Below, piece by piece: positions 34,395 to 43,833 of a stretch of DNA of 64,000 bases. The notes under the pieces were generated by a model, which ran no database searches, was not told the origin of the DNA, and saw only the letters and a list, made by a program, of their open reading frames with translations. A program made the position numbers and the translations under genes. Position 1 is the stretch's first letter. The number at the start of each line of letters is the position of its first letter. This stretch comes from an uncultured Prevotellaceae bacterium (GTDB taxonomy: Bacteria > Bacteroidota > Bacteroidia > Bacteroidales > Bacteroidaceae), in the NCBI GenBank assembly GCA_946405695.1, contig CAMJIA010000002.1:14968-78967 (forward strand). The letters run 5' to 3'.

Positions 34395-36773
34395 ATGAGA
34401 GGATTGATTATGACGTGCATGACCGCACTGCTAGTAGGTTGTCAGTCAGCTCCCGACATGGATGTCGAGCAGCAGGTTGACGCGCTGTATCAGAAGATGC
34501 CGCAAGAGGAGCGTATCGCCCAGTTGAAGAGTATGTATATGGAAGAGCTCTTTGACGAACAGGGCCAGTTGGATACCGCGAAGTGTCGTGAACTGATACC
34601 CTTTGGTATTGGTCACTTCTCACAGTATGCTTTCCAGAAGCCACGCGATCCGAATGTTGTACGCGACATGGTGGCTGCCGTACAGCAATGGCTGATGGAG
34701 AAGACGCCCAACGGCATTCCTGCCTTGTTCCATGAGGAGGTGCTGTCGGGTATCAACACACAGGGTTCTACCATCTATCCCCAACAGATTGGTCAGGCAT
34801 GCTCATTTAATCCTGAACTGGCAGAGTTGAAGACGCGTCAGACGGCTACCCAGATGCGTAAGATGGGTGGCATCCTGTCGCTATCGCCAATGGTTGACGT
34901 GTGTCGCAATCCGTCATTCAACCGCTTGGAAGAGTCGTATGGCGAGGACGGCTACCTGTCAGCAGTGATGGGTACTGCCTTTGTCAAAGGTTTACAGCAG
35001 GGCGACCTGCGTAAAGGTGTAGGTACCTGTTCGAAGCACTACCTCGGCTATGGCGGTGGTGGCGATGCCGATGAGAAGGAACTGATGGAGGAGATCCTGC
35101 TGCCCCACGAGACGATGATTCGTGTGGCTGGCAGTCGTGCAGTCATGCCTGGCTATCATGCCATGAAGGGTAATAAATTGACCTGTGTGGCTGACAGTAC
35201 CATCCTGAATGATATCCTGCGCGGCTACCTTGGCTTCGATGGTATGGTGGTCAGCGACTATACAGCTATCGACCAGTTGCCTGTGCCCGATGGCTTCCCT
35301 GGTGGGCAGAAGGGTTGGGATACTATGCAGAAGGCTGCTGCTGCCATCAATGGTGGCAACGATGTGGACTTCCCCTTCGGTGCTAACTACCAGTACCTGC
35401 AGGAGGCGCTCGACTCTGGGCTTGTGGCCCCTCAGGCCTTCGAGCGTGCTGTGAAGGATGTATTGCGCTATAAGTTCCGTGCAGGTCTGTTCGATGAGAA
35501 ACCGTATCTGTATAGCACAGAGAAGATAGTTCTCGATACCCCTGAGGAGCGTAAGACTGCCTACGACATCGCTACCCAGTCAGTGGTGCTGCTGCAGAAT
35601 GATTCTAACCTCTTACCTCTTAACGCAAACCCCTCACCTCAGAAGATTCTCGTCACTGGTCCTAATGCCAACTCCATGTGGGCGATGTGCGGCGACTACT
35701 CGTTCCCATCCATGACCTTCTTCTGGAAGAAGATGGAGGAAGACCTCGACCATCCGCATGTCATCACGCTGTTGGAGGGCATGCAGAACCATAAGCCCGA
35801 CAGCATTGACATCCTCTATTCGCGTGGTTGCGACTGGTCGGAAGAGATAGAGACGAAGTTCTCGCATGTGGGCGATAAGCGTTCATGGGAGTATCCGCTG
35901 TTGCATCGTAAGGTGAAATCTGAGGAAACTGCCGATAAGGAAGAGGCACTGGCCATGGCCGACTCTGCCGATGTCATCATCGCTGCGATGGGTGAGAACG
36001 TGATGCTTTGTGGTGAGAACCGCGATCGTCAAGGACTGCGCCTGCCAGGCAAACAGCAGGAGTATGTCGAGGCATTGCTGGCTACAGGAAAACCCGTTGT
36101 GCTGGTATTGTTTGGTGGACGCGCACAGGTCATTGGCGACCTTGCCGAACGTTGTGCGGCTGTCATCCAGGCATGGTATCCAGGCGAGGAGGGCGGCAAT
36201 GCAGTGGCAGACATCCTCTATGGTATTGTCTCTCCCTCTGCCAAGCTGTCTGTCTGCTATCCCAAGGAAGAAGTATATACGCCCATCTGCTATAATCAGC
36301 CAAAAACTGATAGTCCAATCCAGTGGCCTTTCGGCTATGGTCTGACCTATACCACCTTCGAGTATAAGCACTTGTTGATGGACCAGTCTGCACGTGTCAG
36401 CACAGACTATATCAAGGTTCAGTTCGAGGTGAAGAATACGGGTAAGGTGGCTGCTACGGAGATTGCACAGGTGTACCTGTCGCCTACAGCTGCTGACCAA
36501 CCCCTGAAACCCATCCAACTGCAGGGCTTTGCCCGTGTGGAACTGGAGCCCGGACAGACCAAGCGGGTAGAGATGAAACTCTATACCGATCAGTTTGGCT
36601 ACTACTCTCATGAGGAGCAGCGCCAGTGGAACGTACAGCCTGGCACCTATACGGTCAAGGTGGGTGCTTCGTCAGCAGATATCCGTCTGGAACAAGACAT
36701 CACACTGAAGGGTGAGAAGATTAGTAAACCCCTGCGTGACCACTACTTCTCAGATGTGGAGGTTACAGACTAA
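34395..36773 (+). CDS. GH3 beta-glycosidase (beta-xylosidase/beta-glucosidase), lipoprotein
   Basis: The 792-residue protein has a short signal with lipobox (LLVGC). The N-terminal GH3 barrel carries KHYLGYG and the nucleophile Asp in MVVSDYTAID near residue 287. The C-terminal alpha/beta sandwich has GENVMLCGENRDRQ, and a fibronectin-III-like domain is at about 680-770. In this operon it most likely releases xylose from xylo-oligosaccharides in the periplasm; beta-glucosidase activity is the alternative within the family. The start is fixed by the abutting stop of the upstream gene. Confidence 0.9.
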   Translation: MRGLIMTCMTALLVGCQSAPDMDVEQQVDALYQKMPQEERIAQLKSMYMEELFDEQGQLDTAKCRELIPFGIGHFSQYAFQKPRDPNVVRDMVAAVQQWLMEKTPNGIPALFHEEVLSGINTQGSTIYPQQIGQACSFNPELAELKTRQTATQMRKMGGILSLSPMVDVCRNPSFNRLEESYGEDGYLSAVMGTAFVKGLQQGDLRKGVGTCSKHYLGYGGGGDADEKELMEEILLPHETMIRVAGSRAVMPGYHAMKGNKLTCVADSTILNDILRGYLGFDGMVVSDYTAIDQLPVPDGFPGGQKGWDTMQKAAAAINGGNDVDFPFGANYQYLQEALDSGLVAPQAFERAVKDVLRYKFRAGLFDEKPYLYSTEKIVLDTPEERKTAYDIATQSVVLLQNDSNLLPLNANPSPQKILVTGPNANSMWAMCGDYSFPSMTFFWKKMEEDLDHPHVITLLEGMQNHKPDSIDILYSRGCDWSEEIETKFSHVGDKRSWEYPLLHRKVKSEETADKEEALAMADSADVIIAAMGENVMLCGENRDRQGLRLPGKQQEYVEALLATGKPVVLVLFGGRAQVIGDLAERCAAVIQAWYPGEEGGNAVADILYGIVSPSAKLSVCYPKEEVYTPICYNQPKTDSPIQWPFGYGLTYTTFEYKHLLMDQSARVSTDYIKVQFEVKNTGKVAATEIAQVYLSPTAADQPLKPIQLQGFARVELEPGQTKRVEMKLYTDQFGYYSHEEQRQWNVQPGTYTVKVGASSADIRLEQDITLKGEKISKPLRDHYFSDVEVTD

Positions 36774-36843
36774 CCTCCCATCTCTAACTTCTAACTAACA
36801 TATTATCAACACTTATTCAAATCTTCAAAACTAACACACAACT

Positions 36844-38034
36844 ATGAAAAAGACTGTAATGATGATGCTGGCGCTGTTGGCATTGACCACTGCGTCAGCC
36901 CAAAAGAGTAAGACACCGCTTGTCTATGACGTAGAGAATACAGGAAGCAAGTTTGCAGCACCCACCATGCCTGCTGCAAACCAGTTGCCCATAATCCGTG
37001 AATTGCCCGATGCCTTGGAAGGTGTCAAGAAATTTAAAGGTTGGTCGAAGCGCCGTAGTGACATCGGTCACATGATTCAGCACTATGGCATTGGTACAAA
37101 GCCTGCTGTGAAGCCTGAACAAGTAAAGGCCCGTATGGAGGACGATACACTTGTAGTCGACGTTACCGTTGGTCAGGAGGTGCTGACGCTGAAGTCTCAT
37201 ATCCGCTATCCGAAGACCGGGCAGGCTCCCTATGCACTGATGATTGGTACGGACATGATAGCACTACCTCGTCAGCTCTTTGAGAATAGACCTATCGCCA
37301 CTGCAACCTTCGTTTCAGCACAGGTCAATGACTACAAACAGTTTGGTAAGCATCACGATAGGGGAGAGCATAACTTCGACCGATTGTATCCCAATCTCAA
37401 GGATAATGGTGCCTATAGCATGTGGGCATGGGGTATGAGTCGACTGATTGATGGACTGCAGCAGCTTGGTCCAGAGGTTACGAAGATTGACACGAAGCAT
37501 ATTGGTGTGACGGGTTGCTCGTATGCAGGCAAGATGGCGCTCTACTGTGGCGCCTTCGACGAACGCATCGCCCTGACCATTGCCCAGGAGCCTGGTGGCG
37601 GTGGCGCTGCCGCTTGGCGTAAGTCACACGAGTTCACATTGGCAGGCAAGAATCTGGAGGACCTCGACAAGACCGACTACCACTGGTTCCTGGAAAGCCA
37701 GAAGGAGAACTTCCGTGGCGATAGTGTCTATCGTCTGCCTTACGACCAGCACGAACTCTGTGCGATGGTTTGTCCGCGTGCCCTCCTGCTGTTGGGGAAT
37801 CCCGACTACGAGTGGCTGGCCGATGGTTCGATGCTATATTCTGCTGAGGCTGCCAAGAAGGTGTGGGAGTACTTCGGTATTGGTGACCGCATGGGATGGA
37901 GCATCGTTGGTCAACATGGTCATTGCCGTTTGCCAGAGACACAATACCCTGAGGTACAGGCCTTCATCGACCGCTTCCTCTTGGGTCGCGATGTAAAGAC
38001 CGACAACATCAAGAGAGTCGAGGATCTGAAATAA
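36844..38034 (+). CDS. CE15 glucuronoyl-esterase-like protein
   Basis: The 396-residue protein has a signal peptide and the CE15 core: nucleophile Ser in GVTGCSYAGK near residue 226, acidic residue in IAQEPGGGGAAAWR, and the catalytic His in GQHGHCRLP near 357. CE15 enzymes hydrolyse the ester between 4-O-methyl-glucuronic acid of xylan and lignin alcohols. The canonical nucleophile motif is GCSRxGK; here the Arg after Ser is Tyr, so transition-state stabilisation may differ. It is part of the xylan operon between GH3 and GH27. Confidence 0.85.
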   Translation: MKKTVMMMLALLALTTASAQKSKTPLVYDVENTGSKFAAPTMPAANQLPIIRELPDALEGVKKFKGWSKRRSDIGHMIQHYGIGTKPAVKPEQVKARMEDDTLVVDVTVGQEVLTLKSHIRYPKTGQAPYALMIGTDMIALPRQLFENRPIATATFVSAQVNDYKQFGKHHDRGEHNFDRLYPNLKDNGAYSMWAWGMSRLIDGLQQLGPEVTKIDTKHIGVTGCSYAGKMALYCGAFDERIALTIAQEPGGGGAAAWRKSHEFTLAGKNLEDLDKTDYHWFLESQKENFRGDSVYRLPYDQHELCAMVCPRALLLLGNPDYEWLADGSMLYSAEAAKKVWEYFGIGDRMGWSIVGQHGHCRLPETQYPEVQAFIDRFLLGRDVKTDNIKRVEDLK

Positions 38035-38059
38035 AGAAAACTAACAAGATATCAACACT

Positions 38060-39796
38060 ATGAGTTTTAGACATTTTGTGCTGGCTGCAGCCCTTACCGT
38101 AACTGGTACTGCTGTAGGACAGGATGGTCCCACGATGGGATGGAGTTCGTGGAACACCTTCGGCGTAAACATCAGCGAGAGTATTATTAAAGGACAGGCT
38201 GATGCGATGGTCAGCAAAGGGCTGAAAGATGCGGGCTATGACCATATCAACATTGACGATGGATACTTTGGCGGACGCGACACGGAAGACGGTCATCTGC
38301 TGATTCATACCACCCGCTTCCCCAACGGACTGAAACCTGTGGCCGACTATATCCATGAGAAGGGTCTGAAGGCGGGCATCTATAGCGATGCAGGTCGCAA
38401 CACTTGCGGCTCTATGTTCAATGGCGATGTCACGGGTAAAGGCGTGGGCCTCTATGAGCATGACCAGCAGGATGCTGACTTCTTTTTCAAAGACTGTGGC
38501 TTCGACTTCATCAAGGTGGACTTCTGCGGTGGTTCCTATTACCATAACGAGGACCACTTGGTGCTCGACGAGCAGGCACGTTATACGGCCATTGCCGAGG
38601 CCATCAAGAACACGGGTCGTACCGATGTACGCATGAATGCTTGCCGCTGGGCCTATCCTGGCACGTGGGTTGACAATGCTGCCTTCTCGTGGCGCACCAC
38701 AGGCGACATCAACTGCAGTTGGGAGTCGGTGAAGGGAATCATTGCCGAGAACCTTTATCTCTCTGCCTATTGCAGCAAGGGTCACTACAACGATATGGAC
38801 ATGCTGGAGGTGGGACGCTCGCTGACGTACGAGGAAGACAAGACCCACTTTGGCATGTGGTGTATCATGAACTCGCCGCTGCTCATTGGTTGTGACCTGA
38901 GGAATATCAAGGACGAGACGCTTCTCCTCTTAAAGAAAAAGGAACTCATTGCCATTAACCAAGACCCGCTGTACCAGCAGGCCTATGTGGCTGCCCTTGT
39001 CAACGATTGCTATCTGTTGGTCAAGGACTTGGAAGAGCTGAATGGTACGAAGCGTGCCTTTGCCGTGTATAACCCCAATGATGCACAGAAGACTGTGCAG
39101 GTTAGTTTCGCTGACCTGGACCTCGGTGGTCTGGTGAAGATGCATGACGCATTCTCTCCTCGGAGTAAAAAGGAGGCAACAGGCACCTTCGAAGTGACTG
39201 TTCCTGCCCATGGCGTCCGCATCTACGTTGCTGAGGCTGAGCAGCGTCTGGAGCGCACACACTATGAAGCTGAGACGGGCTATATCAGCACCTATCAGGA
39301 AATCAAGAACAACCAGGCTGAGAAGACCGGCATCTACGAGACTGCCGACTATTGTTCCTGCGGTTACAAGGCTGGTTGGTTAGGACAGAGTGAGGCCAAT
39401 GCCCTGGAGTGGCGCAATGTCTATAGCAAGAACGGTGGCGAATATAATCTGACCATCGGTTTTATCTGTGGCCAGAGCCGTAACATCACTGTCAGCGTGA
39501 ATGGCACAAAGGTGAAGACCATCTCTTGCAACAGTGGCGGTTGGCAGAAGGTAGGCACAAAGACCCTTACCATCCAATTGCAGCCAGGGCAGAACACCAT
39601 TCGCCTGTCGAACACCACCGATTGGATGCCCGACATCGACTACATTGACGTCGTCTCTACAGCCCCTACTGGCATCCGTGAAATTGTCAATAGTAAATCG
39701 TCCAATCGTCAAATATTCGACTTGTCTGGTCGCAAGGTAACAACACCGCGCAAGGGCATCAATATCATCAATGGTCGCAAGGTAACACACAAATAA
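38060..39796 (+). CDS. GH27 alpha-galactosidase with C-terminal carbohydrate-binding module and sorting-type tail
   Basis: The 578-residue protein starts with a signal segment. The GH27 barrel begins at MGWSSWNTFG, with the nucleophile Asp in FIKVDFCGG near residue 154 and the acid/base Asp in TTGDINCSW near 216. A beta-sandwich module at about 395-535 (HYEAETGYISTYQEI to MPDIDYIDV) resembles CBM35/CBM6. The last ~28 residues (FDLSGRKVTTPRKGINIING) belong to the same tail family as the 25406 and 30883 proteins. It would remove alpha-galactosyl groups (alpha-arabinopyranosidase activity is an alternative in this family) from the xylan side chains or from galactomannan. Confidence 0.9.
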   Translation: MSFRHFVLAAALTVTGTAVGQDGPTMGWSSWNTFGVNISESIIKGQADAMVSKGLKDAGYDHINIDDGYFGGRDTEDGHLLIHTTRFPNGLKPVADYIHEKGLKAGIYSDAGRNTCGSMFNGDVTGKGVGLYEHDQQDADFFFKDCGFDFIKVDFCGGSYYHNEDHLVLDEQARYTAIAEAIKNTGRTDVRMNACRWAYPGTWVDNAAFSWRTTGDINCSWESVKGIIAENLYLSAYCSKGHYNDMDMLEVGRSLTYEEDKTHFGMWCIMNSPLLIGCDLRNIKDETLLLLKKKELIAINQDPLYQQAYVAALVNDCYLLVKDLEELNGTKRAFAVYNPNDAQKTVQVSFADLDLGGLVKMHDAFSPRSKKEATGTFEVTVPAHGVRIYVAEAEQRLERTHYEAETGYISTYQEIKNNQAEKTGIYETADYCSCGYKAGWLGQSEANALEWRNVYSKNGGEYNLTIGFICGQSRNITVSVNGTKVKTISCNSGGWQKVGTKTLTIQLQPGQNTIRLSNTTDWMPDIDYIDVVSTAPTGIREIVNSKSSNRQIFDLSGRKVTTPRKGINIINGRKVTHK

Positions 39797-39825
39797 GGAC
39801 CGCTAATTATACAAATCTAACGAAT

Positions 39826-41430
39826 ATGAAAAAACTATTATTAATCATCCTGTTGGCCGTGCTCTTTGCACCTGTCAGTGTAGAAGCAAAAAAGAAAGAA
39901 AAGAAGGCCGAGGTGCCCCAATTACAAAACTATCCCAGTGCCGAGTTGAGCGAATACCGTCTGCACGGCGGCAATGTGGTTGTACAAGGTCACATTGTTT
40001 TTCCAGAAGAAGCGAAAGGCGAGAAGATTCCTCAGGAAGCCCTCAATCAGTTAAATGGTCGCTTCACAGTCATTATGCGCGACTACATTGTTCGTAAGGA
40101 GAAGACCTCGGTCATCGAGTTCAAGAACGACGGCACGTTCTCCATGAACGTCTATGTGCCTTACCCCATGCAGATGCTCGTCTACCCCTTGGGAACGGTA
40201 TATGCATGTCCTGGCGATACCATCAACGTCACCATTGACCCTACAAAACGTACTAAAGAGGAGGGTATAAAGTTTGATGGCACTGGCCTTGGTGGTGAGG
40301 TCACCAGACTGTGGCAGCAGATTGACGATAAATACTGCAAAACCGACTGGGGGAATAACGTATATGAGCGGGGACTCGATTCGCTGGCGATGTGGAAAGA
40401 TGAGCAGGTTAAGCAATTGGACGAGCTGGTACGACAGATGAACAACGGACTGCCCGAGTTGGCAGGTTGCTCACCTTTGGCTTCCGACATCCTGCGCACC
40501 CATATCGTTGCACGACGCTTGGAGCTTATCTGCGACTACTATATGCGGGCAGAGTACCGACAACGGGAGAATAGTACAATAGACCGCGAAGCCTACTGGC
40601 AGCAGTACTTCAGCTTCGTGGCACCACGTGCAAGTTACCTGACAGACAATCCCCTGCTGATGATTAGTGCCGACGAATTCTTCTTCAACAGGATAGAATA
40701 TCAGCTCTTCCGTCCTATAACGGGGGGCGCCCCATTGCAGTATCTTCCCTTCGACTACGACTCCAAATTAGCTGATATGGTAGAAAAAGCGGAACATCCT
40801 TATCGTCGTCAGGCAAGGATGAATGCAATGAAGGCGATAAAAGAGAAGCTACATCTCAGCGCTACCGACTTCAGCGCACAAGTGTGCCAGTTGCGCGACA
40901 TCTTCAGTACGTTGGAATGGCATAAAGACCAGTATGATCAGGTAGCAGACGATGTGGCTGCGGCGATGACCGTCGTCTCTCACCCCGAATTGATTCGTCA
41001 AGGCATACTGACCTTCCGCGAATATGTGAAAGATAACGAAGTAAAGGTGGTCGGAGATAAGCTCTTGACCAAGGGCGACAGCATCTTCCAGCGCATCATC
41101 GAACCCTACAAGGGCAACGTGCTCTATATCGATTTCTGGCAAATGTCGTGTGGTCCCTGCCGTGCTGGTATGCTCAAGATGCGTGATGAAGTAGAGGCTA
41201 ACAAGGACAAAGCCGTGAAGTATCTCTACGTTACTGACGATACACCCGAGCATTGCAAATCATTCTTGGAGCCTAACAATATTCAAGGCGAGCATATCCA
41301 CATCACCCGTGCCGAATGGGGCTATCTGCAAGAGAAGTTCCAGTTCAGTGCCATTCCCTTCGTAGTAATCCTCGACAAGAACGGCAAGCTGCGCAAAGAT
41401 GTAACGGTGAAGCAACTGTTGAACGAGTAA
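39826..41430 (+). CDS. TlpA-like thioredoxin-fold protein (first of a pair)
   Basis: The 534-residue protein has a signal peptide (LLLIILLAVLFAPVSVEA), about 400 residues of unassigned sequence and a C-terminal thioredoxin domain with the active-site CGPC at about 442-445 (DFWQMSCGPCRAGM). Bacteroidetes carry many such long periplasmic TlpA-like reductases. They are thought to reduce disulfides or support cofactor assembly. Its place between a GH27 gene and a second TlpA gene (14-nt gap) inside a polysaccharide operon is unusual. The substrate is unknown. Confidence 0.82.
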   Translation: MKKLLLIILLAVLFAPVSVEAKKKEKKAEVPQLQNYPSAELSEYRLHGGNVVVQGHIVFPEEAKGEKIPQEALNQLNGRFTVIMRDYIVRKEKTSVIEFKNDGTFSMNVYVPYPMQMLVYPLGTVYACPGDTINVTIDPTKRTKEEGIKFDGTGLGGEVTRLWQQIDDKYCKTDWGNNVYERGLDSLAMWKDEQVKQLDELVRQMNNGLPELAGCSPLASDILRTHIVARRLELICDYYMRAEYRQRENSTIDREAYWQQYFSFVAPRASYLTDNPLLMISADEFFFNRIEYQLFRPITGGAPLQYLPFDYDSKLADMVEKAEHPYRRQARMNAMKAIKEKLHLSATDFSAQVCQLRDIFSTLEWHKDQYDQVADDVAAAMTVVSHPELIRQGILTFREYVKDNEVKVVGDKLLTKGDSIFQRIIEPYKGNVLYIDFWQMSCGPCRAGMLKMRDEVEANKDKAVKYLYVTDDTPEHCKSFLEPNNIQGEHIHITRAEWGYLQEKFQFSAIPFVVILDKNGKLRKDVTVKQLLNE

Positions 41431-41444
41431 AATAATACACAAAT

Positions 41445-43829
41445 ATGAAAAAAATATTAACAACCATATTGCTGGCCCTCGTTGTGTTGACGGGACAGGC
41501 GAAAGAGAAAGCTGTCGTATGGGAGCAGCCCACCATTGAGTATGGAAACAGTAACGGTGACGGATTCTTCAATCTCGCCCTCGACGTGACGAAGGTGGAA
41601 CTGAAGGACAACGAGACCGTGGTGTATATTACTGCACTGCAGCGCTCGGACTATCCTGACTTTAGCTTTCAGTTTGCTGGCGACACCTATCTGAAAGTAG
41701 GGGAGCAGCGCTACACCATCACTTCCGCTGATGGTATAGAACTCAACAAGTTTGTACAGACAAACAAGGACTACATGCGCGAGATGGCGTTCCACTTCCC
41801 GCCGTTGCCTAAGGACACTAAGGTATTCGACTTCATCGAGGGCGATGGCCAGGGTGCTTTCCAGATTAAGGGTATCAAACCTGTGGAGGAACGCTGGAAG
41901 CAACTTTTTCCTTCCTACTGGCGCAACAGCCAGGGTGACTGGAAGATCGCCTTCTTTGACGACTGTGCCATCTACGACTGTAAGTTCTGGAACTACAAGC
42001 AGCGTGACGTAAACCAGAAGACGGGTGAGGCCACTATCGTCATGAGCGATGGCAGCGATGAACTGAAGGTCGTTATCGGTAAGGATAAGAAAGGCCAGCG
42101 TCAGATACAGATTGGTAACAACAAGGCTGTGTATTCGATGATTACTAGTCGCTTTCTGCCCGACTATCCCACGAAAGACACTCGCACAGGCTTCGTGGAC
42201 TCTGGCTATAAGGAGGACACTATCACCGTTGTGGGCTGGATCAAGGATATGCCGGAGCACTACAAGCAACTGAAGACTTTCGATTTCGGTTATAATGACC
42301 TTTACACCGACGAACAAAAGGCTGTCTATGCTGATCTTGATGAACAGGGACGCTTCACTGTGAAGATTCCCGTCTTGAACACTACGGAGTTCTTCATGGA
42401 CTGGCAACGCTGTTTCATCCGTACCATGTTCGAGCCTGGCAAGACCTACTTCCTGCTCTACGATTTCAAGGAGGGTCGCCGTTTCTTTATGGGTGACGAC
42501 TGCCGCCTGCAGAACGAGCTCTTCAAATATCCGCTCGACTGGAAGACCATCAATATGTATGATGGGCTGGAGACTGCCGGCAAGGGATGGGCAGAACTCT
42601 TTGAACCATACATTACCTCGGTCGATAGTCTCCTCAAGACACATTTCGCCAACATCGACGCACTCTGTGAGCAGCATCCCACGCTTTCCACCCGTTTCAA
42701 CCTTTACAGAAAGGGTAACACGCTGATGCAGCAGGCCCGCGCCTTTGGACAGGCCCGCTTCCGCGCTAAGGGTATGCAGTTCTCTGACAATGCCCGCCGC
42801 TATGCCTACGACACGTTCTGGACGAAGATAGAGAAACCCTATACGCTGCATCGTGATCTTGGCGGATTCTTGAACGACTATCTTGACGATGCCGTACGGG
42901 CACGCGATGGTGTATCCGCTTTCAGCCTTCGTGACCACTACAAGGAGTTTGCTTCCAACGACGAGGAACTGGCAGTGCTCACGCGTTGGAAGAAATGGAT
43001 TGACGAGGTGACACCCCTCATCGATGCTGAACCCACCGTGGAGGCGAAGATACGCAAATCCCGTGAACTCGATTCGCTGAATGCCGGTGTGATGCAAGAG
43101 GTGAATAAGATTCTCGAAACACCGAGATCCCAGAAGGTCATCTCTGGTGGCTTGCTCATCAGCAACTTGAAAAATCATTCTGTGGCGCTCGACTCACTTG
43201 GTGCTGAACCGTTTATCAAGAACATCTGGCTCGCCCGACAGACCCTCAGTCTTATTGACCATGAGCGTACCTCATTGGCGCCCAACGTCTTGGACACCAT
43301 TAAGGCAATGATTAGTAATCCCACCTGCCTTGCGATGATTGAAAAGCAGAACGACCACTATCTCGCCATAGAGAACCGCGACTTCGACAAACTGGTGCTC
43401 AAGTCGTCGGATAATCTCAAGGATATCTCTGAGGGTGAGGCCTTGCTGAAGAAGATTCTCGAACCATATAAGGGTAAGTTCGTGCTCCTGGATATCTGGG
43501 GAACATGGTGCGGACCGTGTAAGGATGCCCTCAGCCACTCCACCGAGGAGTACGCCCGCTTGAAGGACTGCGATATCCAGTATCTCTATCTGGCCAACCG
43601 CAGTCCACAGACGGCGTGGGAGAACGTCATCAAGGAGTATAATGTCAGTGGCCCTAATGTGGCCCACTACAACCTGCCCGGTGAACAGCAGGATGCTATT
43701 GAGCGTCATCTGAACGTCCATAGCTTCCCCACCTACAAGCTTTTCAATCGCAACGGTGAACTACTTGACATCAAAATTGACCCCTTCCACCTCGAAGAAC
43801 TGGCACGGTTGTTGCAGCAGATGAAATAA
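41445..43829 (+). CDS. TlpA-like thioredoxin-fold protein (second of a pair)
   Basis: The 794-residue protein has a signal peptide (LTTILLALVVLTGQAKE), a long N-terminal region of about 640 residues with no domain that I recognise, and a C-terminal thioredoxin domain with CGPC near residue 689 (LLDIWGTWCGPCKDAL). It differs from the upstream paralogue in length and sequence outside the thioredoxin fold. The CDF transporter gene begins 4 nt after its stop. A periplasmic or outer-membrane thiol-reductase role is expected from the family. Why two are placed in a xylan operon is unexplained. Confidence 0.82.
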   Translation: MKKILTTILLALVVLTGQAKEKAVVWEQPTIEYGNSNGDGFFNLALDVTKVELKDNETVVYITALQRSDYPDFSFQFAGDTYLKVGEQRYTITSADGIELNKFVQTNKDYMREMAFHFPPLPKDTKVFDFIEGDGQGAFQIKGIKPVEERWKQLFPSYWRNSQGDWKIAFFDDCAIYDCKFWNYKQRDVNQKTGEATIVMSDGSDELKVVIGKDKKGQRQIQIGNNKAVYSMITSRFLPDYPTKDTRTGFVDSGYKEDTITVVGWIKDMPEHYKQLKTFDFGYNDLYTDEQKAVYADLDEQGRFTVKIPVLNTTEFFMDWQRCFIRTMFEPGKTYFLLYDFKEGRRFFMGDDCRLQNELFKYPLDWKTINMYDGLETAGKGWAELFEPYITSVDSLLKTHFANIDALCEQHPTLSTRFNLYRKGNTLMQQARAFGQARFRAKGMQFSDNARRYAYDTFWTKIEKPYTLHRDLGGFLNDYLDDAVRARDGVSAFSLRDHYKEFASNDEELAVLTRWKKWIDEVTPLIDAEPTVEAKIRKSRELDSLNAGVMQEVNKILETPRSQKVISGGLLISNLKNHSVALDSLGAEPFIKNIWLARQTLSLIDHERTSLAPNVLDTIKAMISNPTCLAMIEKQNDHYLAIENRDFDKLVLKSSDNLKDISEGEALLKKILEPYKGKFVLLDIWGTWCGPCKDALSHSTEEYARLKDCDIQYLYLANRSPQTAWENVIKEYNVSGPNVAHYNLPGEQQDAIERHLNVHSFPTYKLFNRNGELLDIKIDPFHLEELARLLQQMK

Positions 43830-43833
43830 AACG

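Noticed and set aside
41457..43178. 573-codon open frame on the minus strand over the second TlpA gene
   Set aside because: It lies wholly antisense to a protein with a clear signal peptide and thioredoxin domain, shows no recognisable motif, and has no promoter. Long antisense frames are common in this codon usage.
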